The notes under the pieces are model-generated. The model made no database searches and was not told the origin of the DNA. It saw nothing but the letters and a program-made list of their open reading frames with translations. Below, one piece after another: positions 24,351 to 31,547 of a DNA stretch of 32,602 nt. A program made the translations under genes and the position numbers. This DNA is from an uncultured Dehalococcoidia bacterium (GTDB lineage Bacteria; Chloroflexota; Dehalococcoidia; GIF9; UBA5629): contig CAIMUM010000016.1 in assembly GCA_903844685.1 (NCBI GenBank), forward strand, positions 1 to 32,602. Direction: 5' to 3'. How positions within the stretch are numbered: position 1 is the first letter of the stretch; every line of letters starts with the position of its first letter.

Positions 24351-25319
24351 CTATGCCCGCTTTTTATACCAGTCAATATATTTCTGCAAGCCTGTTTTCA
24401 AACCGGTAACGGGTTTATATCCAAGCAGGGTCTCAGCTTTAGCAGTGTCAGCTATGCGGTTAAAGACTTCGATTTCCAACGACCGGCGGCGATCGTAATT
24501 TACATATTTTGTATTGACCTGTCCTTTAAGATTCAGGGTGCTCAGCACCATATCGGCCAGTGTATTAATGGATACAGCTTTTCCCGTTCCGAAGTTTATC
24601 ACCTGGTTAACACCTTCATCCATAATACCGGCCAGCAACGACATATCAACACTGTCTTGCACATAAGTGAAATCGCGAGTCTGGTTCCCGTCGCCGTAAA
24701 TATAGAGTTCCTGCCCCACCAGCGCCCTGTTTACAAAGCGGGAAAGTACAAACCGGTCGTCCTGACGCGGCCCGTACGAATTAAAAAAGCGCAGGGCAGT
24801 ATACTCAAGCCCAAATTTCTGGTAATACGCCATGCAGAAATGTTCGCCAATCAACTTGGTTAAGGCATAAGTGGACTTGGGATTAAACGGACCTTCCTCC
24901 ACCATAGGTTTAAGTGAGTCACCATAAACCTCCGAGGAGGACGCAAAGATAAAGCGCTTGACCTTATTCTTGGCCGCGAGGGAAATGACATTGGAAGTGC
25001 CCACCACCTCAACGTTGAGCAGGTTGACTGGTTCATCCTGCGTTTCCTCCACACCCACCACCGCGGCAAGGTGAAAAACCACATCCTGATCTTTGAAAAG
25101 AGGCGCAATGGCTGCAACATTCAAAACATCCTCTTCATGGATAACGAGGTTTTTGTGCCCGGAAAGGCGCTCAATCTTGTTTCCGCACAGCATAGTATCT
25201 ATCACTGATACATTTGCACCAAGTTCAAGGAGCCTCTCTACCAAGTGAGATCCGATAAATCCAGCGCCCCCGGTGACCAGCACTTTCAAACCTCGATATT
25301 TATCCAATACGTCTTTCAT
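24351..25319 (-). CDS. NAD-dependent nucleotide-sugar epimerase/dehydratase (extended SDR)
   Basis: The 322-residue protein is a full-length extended short-chain dehydrogenase. It has the Rossmann motif T-G-G-A-G-F-I-G-S-H (residues 16-25), F-H-L-A-A, the S-S-S-E-V-Y-G catalytic loop, Y-A-L-T-K as the Y-x-x-x-K pair, R-F-F-N-S-Y-G-P-R and G-D-G-N-Q-T-R-D-F. This pattern suits UDP-sugar 4-epimerases, dehydratases or UDP-glucuronate decarboxylases; the exact reaction cannot be decided by eye. AGAGG precedes the ATG at 25319. It is the last gene of the minus-strand run that includes the GT2 glycosyltransferase 63 bases upstream, so it probably supplies a sugar nucleotide to that enzyme. Confidence 0.88.
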   Translation of the reverse strand: MKDVLDKYRGLKVLVTGGAGFIGSHLVERLLELGANVSVIDTMLCGNKIERLSGHKNLVIHEEDVLNVAAIAPLFKDQDVVFHLAAVVGVEETQDEPVNLLNVEVVGTSNVISLAAKNKVKRFIFASSSEVYGDSLKPMVEEGPFNPKSTYALTKLIGEHFCMAYYQKFGLEYTALRFFNSYGPRQDDRFVLSRFVNRALVGQELYIYGDGNQTRDFTYVQDSVDMSLLAGIMDEGVNQVINFGTGKAVSINTLADMVLSTLNLKGQVNTKYVNYDRRRSLEIEVFNRIADTAKAETLLGYKPVTGLKTGLQKYIDWYKKRA

Positions 25320-25381
25320 GTTCCTCTTTATTGAAACAAGCAGTGAATCCCCGCTAATTATCTGTTTAACTGAGTCTGGTA

Positions 25382-26908
25382 TCAGTTACCCGATTCTTTA
25401 GCAGGTTTTTGCGGAATTTGCAGCAGTGAACTGGCAGCAGCCGGCCTTTGTGAATATGTTTTGTCTCCAATCCTGGCAACCTTTTCCCGCCGGGGGTATG
25501 TTCCACCGGCAAGTATTATATCGATTAAAGCTTTGATCATCGTAAAATCCAAAAATTGCTTGTAACCTACTATGAAAAGTGGTGAATAAATAGCCAGCTT
25601 CAAATCTTCATCAGCTATCAGGATAGCAAGTATAGATATTAATAATTGAAGTGCCATGAAAAGGGCAAGTGCGAGTACGAGCGTCATCCACTCGCCATCG
25701 ATAAGCATTATAACTGACGTGACAATTACGACAAGGCTGGCAAAAGGCACCAGTGTCATAGACAGCAGCATGTAAGGGAATGTCAATTTGTTCATAATAC
25801 CGAACCGGGGATTGAAAAATGCATCCCTGTGCTTCCAGAAATTCTGGAAATCGCCGCGGAACCAACTTAACCTCTGTTTGTAAACATCCTGCAGGGTTTC
25901 AGGAGCTTCCGTATAGCACACAGCTTCATTGCTACCATGCAATATCTGGTGCGATTTGAGCAATTTAATCGTTATATCAAAGTCTTCGAGCAGGTAATCC
26001 GGGTCATAATTACCTGCTTCCTTGAGGGCTGCTTTGCGGAACGCACTAAACGCGCCTGATGCTACCGTCAAAGAACCAAAGTTCTCAAAAGCCCTCCTGA
26101 CAATTTGTATTTGAACTATATATTCAAGGGCTTGAAGTTTTGTCAGTATATTGGTCCGGTTGTAGACCTTCAGGTTGCCGGCGACACCCGCGACGTCCGG
26201 ATCCTCAAAACCCCTTACTATCTCAGACAATGATACCCTGGTAATCATACTGTCAGCATCCACAGTGATAATTATTTCACCCGTAGATACAGCGATACCA
26301 GTATTCAACGCCGCAAATTTTCCACCATTGGGCCGCCTGACTACTTTGACACCACGCCCATTGAACTCTGAGGCTACTTCGAAAGTATTATCCTTTGACC
26401 CATCATCCACCACGATAATCTCTTTATCCGGATAGTCTGCCTCGATAATAGTTTCTATGGTTCTGGCAACAACCTTTTCCTCATTATACGCCGGTATGAT
26501 GATACTTATCCGCGGTTGATAATTGCTCGGTTTAAATATCTCCTTCCGTTCCTTGAGCTTGTGAAAAATGGCCAGCGGTACTGTTAAAAAGTTGATAAGC
26601 ATGGTAAATATCAATGAAACGAGCAGCAGCTGAATTAAGAGCGAAACCTCGATATTCCATAAGGTAATAATAAAAATAATGAAAATTATAAAAAAAATGA
26701 AGAGGAGCGAGGTCAGATTCTGCCAGGGACTTGGTTTCTGTTCCCTTACCTGTTTGCCTTTTACTAACCTCGATATAAAATGGTAGATGACTATCACAGC
26801 CATCGCTCCTAAACCAATCCAGATGGATTCCACGGGCATGAAATAAAAAATACCCAGCAGCAGAATCAAGAATAGCGCTGCAACAACAAAAATAGCTATG
26901 TTCTTCAT
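25382..26908 (-). CDS. Processive family 2 glycosyltransferase, membrane polysaccharide synthase-like
   Basis: The 508-residue protein has N-terminal membrane helices (about 4-24, 28-46, 65-112), a cytoplasmic GT-A domain (about 133-360), then three or so helices (about 371-465). The catalytic residues follow the cellulose/hyaluronan/PgaC synthase order: D-D-G (168-170), D-A-D (217-219) and L-L-E-D-F (Asp309, general base region). The last motif is Q-R-L-S-W (345-349), where processive enzymes have Q-x-x-R-W, so the Arg is replaced by Ser. It should polymerise UDP-sugars and move the chain across the membrane. Its neighbours (SDR epimerase, UDP-sugar dehydrogenase, deacetylase-like lipoproteins) support an exopolysaccharide role; the polymer is unknown. 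Confidence 0.87.
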   Translation of the reverse strand: MKNIAIFVVAALFLILLLGIFYFMPVESIWIGLGAMAVIVIYHFISRLVKGKQVREQKPSPWQNLTSLLFIFFIIFIIFIITLWNIEVSLLIQLLLVSLIFTMLINFLTVPLAIFHKLKERKEIFKPSNYQPRISIIIPAYNEEKVVARTIETIIEADYPDKEIIVVDDGSKDNTFEVASEFNGRGVKVVRRPNGGKFAALNTGIAVSTGEIIITVDADSMITRVSLSEIVRGFEDPDVAGVAGNLKVYNRTNILTKLQALEYIVQIQIVRRAFENFGSLTVASGAFSAFRKAALKEAGNYDPDYLLEDFDITIKLLKSHQILHGSNEAVCYTEAPETLQDVYKQRLSWFRGDFQNFWKHRDAFFNPRFGIMNKLTFPYMLLSMTLVPFASLVVIVTSVIMLIDGEWMTLVLALALFMALQLLISILAILIADEDLKLAIYSPLFIVGYKQFLDFTMIKALIDIILAGGTYPRREKVARIGDKTYSQRPAAASSLLQIPQKPAKESGN

Positions 26909-26967
26909 TTCAAACCCGGTGGAGCTCCCCTATCATCATACATAGTCAATGAGGCATAACCCCTTGT

Positions 26968-29295
26968 TCAGATTAATTTCCCCAGGTCCTGCTGTTCAAA
27001 TATATCTATCTTCTGTTGCACAGCAAATTGCTTGGCCTGGTCACTTACTCGCGGCAATCCAAAAAATACTTTGTTGCGTATGCCCGCATCGAAAGCGGCC
27101 GCATCGAATTTTGAAACCTCGTCCAACCCTACCGGTTGACCGGTGGCGCTGCCGGCAATACCGATGGCGATCGTAGGTACTACGATTTTATCGTCTTTAC
27201 GTGCAAATACATCAAATACATGCTCAACACCGGATTTTCCCAGTATAAGCGCCCTCTCATATACATCATAACCGCGGTTGCGCAGAAACTTCACCACTGT
27301 TGTCCTGGCGCTCCCTGACGCGGATGCCGCTTGGTTTTCAACCGCTTCCACCCTGCTTTGCATACCAATCTTGGAGCGATCCATATGAGTTAAATCCGCA
27401 ACTACTGCTGCCAATGTCTTGGCTTCATAAGCACGGATCATCTGTCTACCAGCAAAATTCATAGCTTCAGGTCCAAGCTTGGGAATCGCAATTACTACCT
27501 TGTAATTGATACCGATATCGTAGGCGCGTGTGTCAAACCTGAATAATGATTCCAACCCAACTTCCGGTTCGCCCGAGGCGGCAACCAGGATACCTATTCC
27601 AAGGTAGATCTTGGTAATTATGTCATCCCTGATGGCAAGGACGTCCACCGTATGCACCGCTCCGGACCGGCCGGTTAACTGGGCCAATTCATGCACCTGG
27701 TAGCCCTGGTTCTTAAGGAAATCCACCAGTTGTGTTTTCGGTTTCATCTGGAATTCAAGCCAGCCTTTCTTATCAGGGCTGAACTGGTAAGAAAAGGTCT
27801 CTACCTCTCTCAGCTCTCCGGCATTCCATACCTTGCGTGTTTTCATATTGCGCCACTTCATAACCGGTGTCGTGAATACCTCGCTGCAATCCTGGCATCT
27901 GTAGTGTATCCCAACGTTGCGGTAATCTGTGCCAATTAAGCGTAAATCCTTACGGCATTTGGGGCATACATAGCGGCTATCCTGCTTGAAGTCTTTGTCC
28001 AGTCCCACATAACCACAGGAAAAATGTTCCACCAGTTGCCCTTTGATTATATTTGCCGAATCGCAGCGCGGGCAGCGCTCCGTAGGTATCAGCTGAAAAA
28101 ATCCATCAGGATCAACGTAAAACTTTTCAAAAGACTGCTTGATCAGAATGCCATTGGTGGCAAGCGTTTCAAGTATATTAATAGTATCCTCCTCGGAGGC
28201 ATCTATCAGGCTACTTACGGAGGGATATGCATAGCCCGTCTTGTAACTGAAATCTACCACGGGATTGATATCAGGCAGCTTGCCGCTGACCAGAGCATCC
28301 ACAACTTTGACCACGCGTGGATCACTGAGTATCGCAGCCCCCTCATCATCACCGTTCGATGACGACTGTATCCCGGCGGGAACAGCGATCTGCTGCTGCA
28401 AAGGAGGAGGAGTCAACGGCCCTTTTACCTTATTCTGAAGATCTCTTTCCAAAGGCGGCACAATGGTGTGTGCAGCTTCTTGTCTTTGAGGAGTAACCTG
28501 CTTTTGCATTACGACCTCTGGCTGAGGTTGAACCTGCTGTGCCGTATCCATCGAAATATGCGGCCCCCTGGGTCGGACATAAACCGCTGGCGCCTCGTTA
28601 TATGTCTGTTGGACCGGTGTCACAGGTGGCCGCGAATATACCTCTGGTGCATCAGGCGCCTGGGTTGCAGACGCGACATCGGGCTTAACCTGATCTGTAG
28701 TCCTCCGGTTATAGAATTGCGCAACGGGTTCAGCCTGAGGCTGGATCCGGGCTGCAGATTGACCAGGAGCCGCCGGGGGAAGATTACCAGCGGCTTGCTG
28801 TGCAACCGGCGCCGATACTATCCTTGGTCCCGGCCTCGGTTGTACAGATTGCTGTGCCGCTGGCTGTCCCTGAGCAACCTGCTCTTGTGTCTGTGCCGCT
28901 GATTGACCCATCGGCTTACTCTGTTCTTTATCCGATTCCGGCCTCCGTAGCATCGCCTTGATACGAGCGAGCAATTCACGGGGACTAACCGGTTTGCGTA
29001 AGTAAAGATCAAACCCCAATTCCTCGACCCTGGCCCATGCGTCCGAATCAGGGATAGTGCCCAGCAGCACGATTAAAACTCCCTGCTGCTGTCTTACCTT
29101 GAGACAAGCCTCATAGCCGCTAATATCGGATAGTTCATCGTCAATTACAACTACTTGATACTTGTTCTTGTCGAGCATAACGAGCCCTTCAAGACAACCA
29201 GATGTGCCAGCCGCATCAAGTCCGCTTTGCTGCATAATCTCAAGGTTTTTTTCTTTTAGTACCGGGTCGCTTGAAATAAAAAGAATTTCACTCAT
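26968..29295 (-). CDS. Response-regulator-like protein with TackOD1 zinc domain and tandem nuclease-fold domains
   Basis: The 775-residue cytoplasmic protein starts with a receiver domain (1-118). It keeps the phospho-acceptor Asp (Asp52 in V-V-V-I-D-D-E) and Lys101 (R-K-P), but the N-terminal acidic pair is S-S (8-9), so it may not bind Mg or phosphate normally. A Gln/Pro-rich linker (120-310) and a helical segment follow. A cysteine-rich module lies at about 405-475: C-P-R-C at 408, H-x-x-C-G at 424-428, C-P-K-C at 444, I-G-T-D-Y, and C-Q-D-C at 467. It matches my knowledge of the TackOD1 signalling output domain. Two homologous C-terminal domains (about 521-635 and 665-775; F-L-K-N-Q-G-Y and F-L-R-N-R-G-Y) resemble Mrr-type nuclease folds without an obvious E-x-K. 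A GAGGG ribosome site supports the ATG. Confidence 0.8.
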   Translation of the reverse strand: MSEILFISSDPVLKEKNLEIMQQSGLDAAGTSGCLEGLVMLDKNKYQVVVIDDELSDISGYEACLKVRQQQGVLIVLLGTIPDSDAWARVEELGFDLYLRKPVSPRELLARIKAMLRRPESDKEQSKPMGQSAAQTQEQVAQGQPAAQQSVQPRPGPRIVSAPVAQQAAGNLPPAAPGQSAARIQPQAEPVAQFYNRRTTDQVKPDVASATQAPDAPEVYSRPPVTPVQQTYNEAPAVYVRPRGPHISMDTAQQVQPQPEVVMQKQVTPQRQEAAHTIVPPLERDLQNKVKGPLTPPPLQQQIAVPAGIQSSSNGDDEGAAILSDPRVVKVVDALVSGKLPDINPVVDFSYKTGYAYPSVSSLIDASEEDTINILETLATNGILIKQSFEKFYVDPDGFFQLIPTERCPRCDSANIIKGQLVEHFSCGYVGLDKDFKQDSRYVCPKCRKDLRLIGTDYRNVGIHYRCQDCSEVFTTPVMKWRNMKTRKVWNAGELREVETFSYQFSPDKKGWLEFQMKPKTQLVDFLKNQGYQVHELAQLTGRSGAVHTVDVLAIRDDIITKIYLGIGILVAASGEPEVGLESLFRFDTRAYDIGINYKVVIAIPKLGPEAMNFAGRQMIRAYEAKTLAAVVADLTHMDRSKIGMQSRVEAVENQAASASGSARTTVVKFLRNRGYDVYERALILGKSGVEHVFDVFARKDDKIVVPTIAIGIAGSATGQPVGLDEVSKFDAAAFDAGIRNKVFFGLPRVSDQAKQFAVQQKIDIFEQQDLGKLI

Positions 29296-29355
29296 ATCCA
29301 GTCCCTCACAATTACAACTGGTATTACTTTATAACATAATTTAGATATAACACAG

Positions 29356-30093
29356 TTAGTATTGAACATATTTATATCCGTCAGCTTCCTTCAATAGAAT
29401 TTTAGGGTTATTGGGATCATCTTCCAATTTTTCCCGCAGGCGGTGTATATATTCCTGCAGATGGGCAGTACTATTAACATATTCCGCACCCCACACATGG
29501 GTAAGTATATTATCGGCTGAAATGACCTGACCAGAAGCTGAAGCCAGGTACTTCAAAAGAGTCAACTCCGTACCCGTTAATTTCACCACGTCGCCATCCT
29601 TATACACCACATCTTTTGTGAAATCGATAACAATCCGGTTGGTGGTTGCTTTTTTCCTGATCACAGGGGAACCGGATTGTCCAGAATAATCCTGTTTTTT
29701 TATTGCCGCTGATGTCTTTTGCCGGTGATGCAACACGGCCTTAATACGCGCCAGCAGTTCCTTATGACTGAAAGGTTTGACAATATAATCGTCCGCACCC
29801 ATCTCCAGGCCCCTGACCTTGTCCGTCTCCTCACCCCGCACGGTCAGTATGACCACAGGGATATCAGAGTAACTGCGTATTTCCTTAAGAACCAGCATGC
29901 CATCCATATCGGGAAGGCCTAAGTCAAGCAATACCAAATCGGGCAACTCTGATTTCATCATGGCGAGGCCTTCAGACCCCTTGACAGCCTGGATTATTTT
30001 AGCTTCAGGCCAGTGTATTTCAAATATCAGGCACGTGATTTCACGGATGTCCGCATTATCTTCGATAAGGAGTATCTTCACAGGTTCCGGCAT
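29356..30093 (-). CDS. OmpR/PhoB-family response regulator
   Basis: From the ATG at 30093 the protein has 245 residues. It has a receiver domain with the acidic pair E11-D12, phospho-acceptor Asp57 (L-L-D-L-G-L-P-D-M-D-G) and the Lys of Y-I-V-K-P-F. A winged-helix DNA-binding domain follows, with L-T-G-T-E-L-T-L-L-K-Y-L, Y-I-H-R-L-R-E-K-L-E and G-Y-K-Y. Translation from the upstream in-frame ATG (30177) would add 28 non-homologous residues that overlap the kinase gene, so I reject it. The gene begins 17 bases after the histidine kinase stop and clearly forms a two-component pair with it. It is likely to bind direct repeats in the region controlling the kinase and the adjacent polysaccharide genes (inference). 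Confidence 0.92.
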   Translation of the reverse strand: MPEPVKILLIEDNADIREITCLIFEIHWPEAKIIQAVKGSEGLAMMKSELPDLVLLDLGLPDMDGMLVLKEIRSYSDIPVVILTVRGEETDKVRGLEMGADDYIVKPFSHKELLARIKAVLHHRQKTSAAIKKQDYSGQSGSPVIRKKATTNRIVIDFTKDVVYKDGDVVKLTGTELTLLKYLASASGQVISADNILTHVWGAEYVNSTAHLQEYIHRLREKLEDDPNNPKILLKEADGYKYVQY

Positions 30094-30110
30094 AAAATTG
30101 TGTTTCCCAA

Positions 30111-31349
30111 TTATTTTTCGCTCAAAGGCAGCGAAAATGAGAAAGTGCTGCCATTGCCGACATCGCTTTGTACCCAAATAGCGCCGCCGTGCAATTCGAC
30201 GATCTGCTTGCTGATCGCCAATCCAAGCCCAAGACCAGGTATCCCTGACCTGTCAGTGGACGGGTGATAATAAGGGACAAATAGTTTCTTTTTTTCCTCA
30301 TTGGGGATACCGGGTCCGGTATCCTGCACATTGACAACAAGTCTCTTCTCATCCTTATAGGCTTTTAAAAATATTTGCCCACCTTCAGGTGTAAACTTTA
30401 TTGCATTGGACAACAGATTCAGCAACACCTGCTCTATCCTCTGATCATCCGCATGTATCTTAATATATGGAGTGACGTCCAGATTCAAGGTCTGTTTCTT
30501 TTGTTTTACCAGAGATAAAACCTGGTCAGCCACCTCTGCCGCCAGCCGGGAGAAGTCGAATTCCTTCTTATTTATCCCGAAGGTCTCGTCCTTATTTTTA
30601 GAAAGATTAATCAGCTCGCTTAAACGGTTTTGCAGGCTGGTAGCACTGCGCGATATATTTTGCGCTATTCTTAATAACGTCGATTCTTGTTTTTTCTCCA
30701 GTTCTTCTATCAGCAGTCCGGTAGATGCGATAATCGCCGTCAGCGGTGTTTTCAACTCATGGCTAAGCGCACTTAAAAACAGATGGGTATGGGTGATCTC
30801 ATCCTGCTGTTTGGCAACCTCAGCTTCCCCATGATCAAGACAGGCACGGCCGCACACATCAGAAACACATGAACCTACGGCAGACATCAACTTATTTTCG
30901 TTCAATGTAAAAAAGTTCGATTTTGTTGACAGTCCACCGATCAATCCGACTAATTTACCACTTGAAATCACAGGAGAGGCGATGAGTGAGAAAAAACCGG
31001 CTTTAGCTGCTGCATCCCAATTGTAATTTGGATCGTTGCTCACATCATTGCAGTATATCGTTTTCCTATCTAATGCAACTCTGCCGATAGCGTCCATACC
31101 GACCTGGACAGATTCCAACTCCTTTATCAGGGACTCAGGCAATCCGTGCTGCACAACCAGTACCAGGGAATTTGTGGAGGCATTAAATTTCTGTATCCAG
31201 CAGGCGTCCAGATCAATAGCGTTGCCCATTTCCCACAGGACACTATCCAGAATATCCTTATCAGCAAGCGCACTGGATACCACATCTGAAATATCCGATA
31301 GTAAATACAGATACTTGTTTTTCTGTTGCCCTGCCTGTTGCATACTCAT
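30111..31349 (-). CDS. Soluble sensor histidine kinase (GAF-HisKA-HATPase)
   Basis: The 412-residue protein has no membrane helix. It has a GAF domain (about 30-165) and the phospho-acceptor His197 in L-S-H-E-L-K-T-P. The ATP-binding domain has an N box around Asn315 (N-L-L-S-N-A-I-K-F), a G1 box D-T-G-P-G-I-P (343-349) and a G2 box G-L-G-L-G-L-A (372-378). It therefore senses an intracellular signal through the GAF domain, which carries several Cys residues (Cys161, 166 and 170 just after it), and phosphorylates the response regulator encoded next. A near-perfect promoter lies directly upstream, with the -10 box nine bases before the ATG at 31349; a second ATG is two codons later. Confidence 0.93.
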   Translation of the reverse strand: MSMQQAGQQKNKYLYLLSDISDVVSSALADKDILDSVLWEMGNAIDLDACWIQKFNASTNSLVLVVQHGLPESLIKELESVQVGMDAIGRVALDRKTIYCNDVSNDPNYNWDAAAKAGFFSLIASPVISSGKLVGLIGGLSTKSNFFTLNENKLMSAVGSCVSDVCGRACLDHGEAEVAKQQDEITHTHLFLSALSHELKTPLTAIIASTGLLIEELEKKQESTLLRIAQNISRSATSLQNRLSELINLSKNKDETFGINKKEFDFSRLAAEVADQVLSLVKQKKQTLNLDVTPYIKIHADDQRIEQVLLNLLSNAIKFTPEGGQIFLKAYKDEKRLVVNVQDTGPGIPNEEKKKLFVPYYHPSTDRSGIPGLGLGLAISKQIVELHGGAIWVQSDVGNGSTFSFSLPLSEK

Positions 31350-31358
31350 TCAGCTTCA

Positions 31359-31386
31359 ATTATACCCAATGTTTTAAATATGTCAA
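31359..31386 (-). promoter_or_regulatory. Consensus sigma70-type promoter of the two-component operon
   Basis: On the minus strand a perfect TTGACA (complement of 31381-31386), a 16-base spacer and a perfect TATAAT (complement of 31359-31364). The start codon at 31349 is nine bases downstream, so the transcript is predicted to be leaderless or nearly so. Confidence 0.75.
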
Positions 31387-31414
31387 TTATGGCAACCCAC
31401 TATTTGTCAATTAT
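31381..31414. repeat. Direct repeats TGTCAATTAT, possible regulator site
   Basis: The 10-base sequence TGTCAATTAT occurs exactly at 31381-31390 and 31405-31414, 24 bases apart. The first copy overlaps the -35 of the kinase promoter. Paired direct repeats near a promoter are typical of OmpR-family binding sites, so autoregulation is plausible. Confidence 0.45.
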
Positions 31415-31458
31415 TTTGCCCACCGATGCCAGTTTTTAAGTCCGCGTACCGCCGACTC

Positions 31459-31497
31459 TGTCAACCTTTTGACACAACTTTGCGCCACAGCTAAACT
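31459..31497 (+). promoter_or_regulatory. Promoter with overlapping inverted repeat, UDP-sugar dehydrogenase gene
   Basis: TTGACA (31469-31474), a 17-base spacer and TAAACT (31492-31497) lie upstream of the ATG at 31548. The -35 is the right half of a perfect inverted repeat, TGTCAA-N4-TTGACA (31459-31474), which could be an operator. It is divergent from the two-component promoter. Confidence 0.6.
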
Positions 31498-31547
31498 ATG
31501 CATAATTGGCTGAATGATAAATAAAGTTCGAAGAGGAGATTTTAAGA

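Noticed and set aside
24347-24366. Possible terminator after the second deacetylase-like lipoprotein (GCGG-CTATGC-CCGC then TTTTT)
   Set aside because: The stem is only 4 bp; the T run is suggestive but not enough to call.
24342-24863. 173-codon plus-strand open frame
   Set aside because: Antisense to the SDR epimerase, which has complete Rossmann and Y-x-x-x-K motifs.
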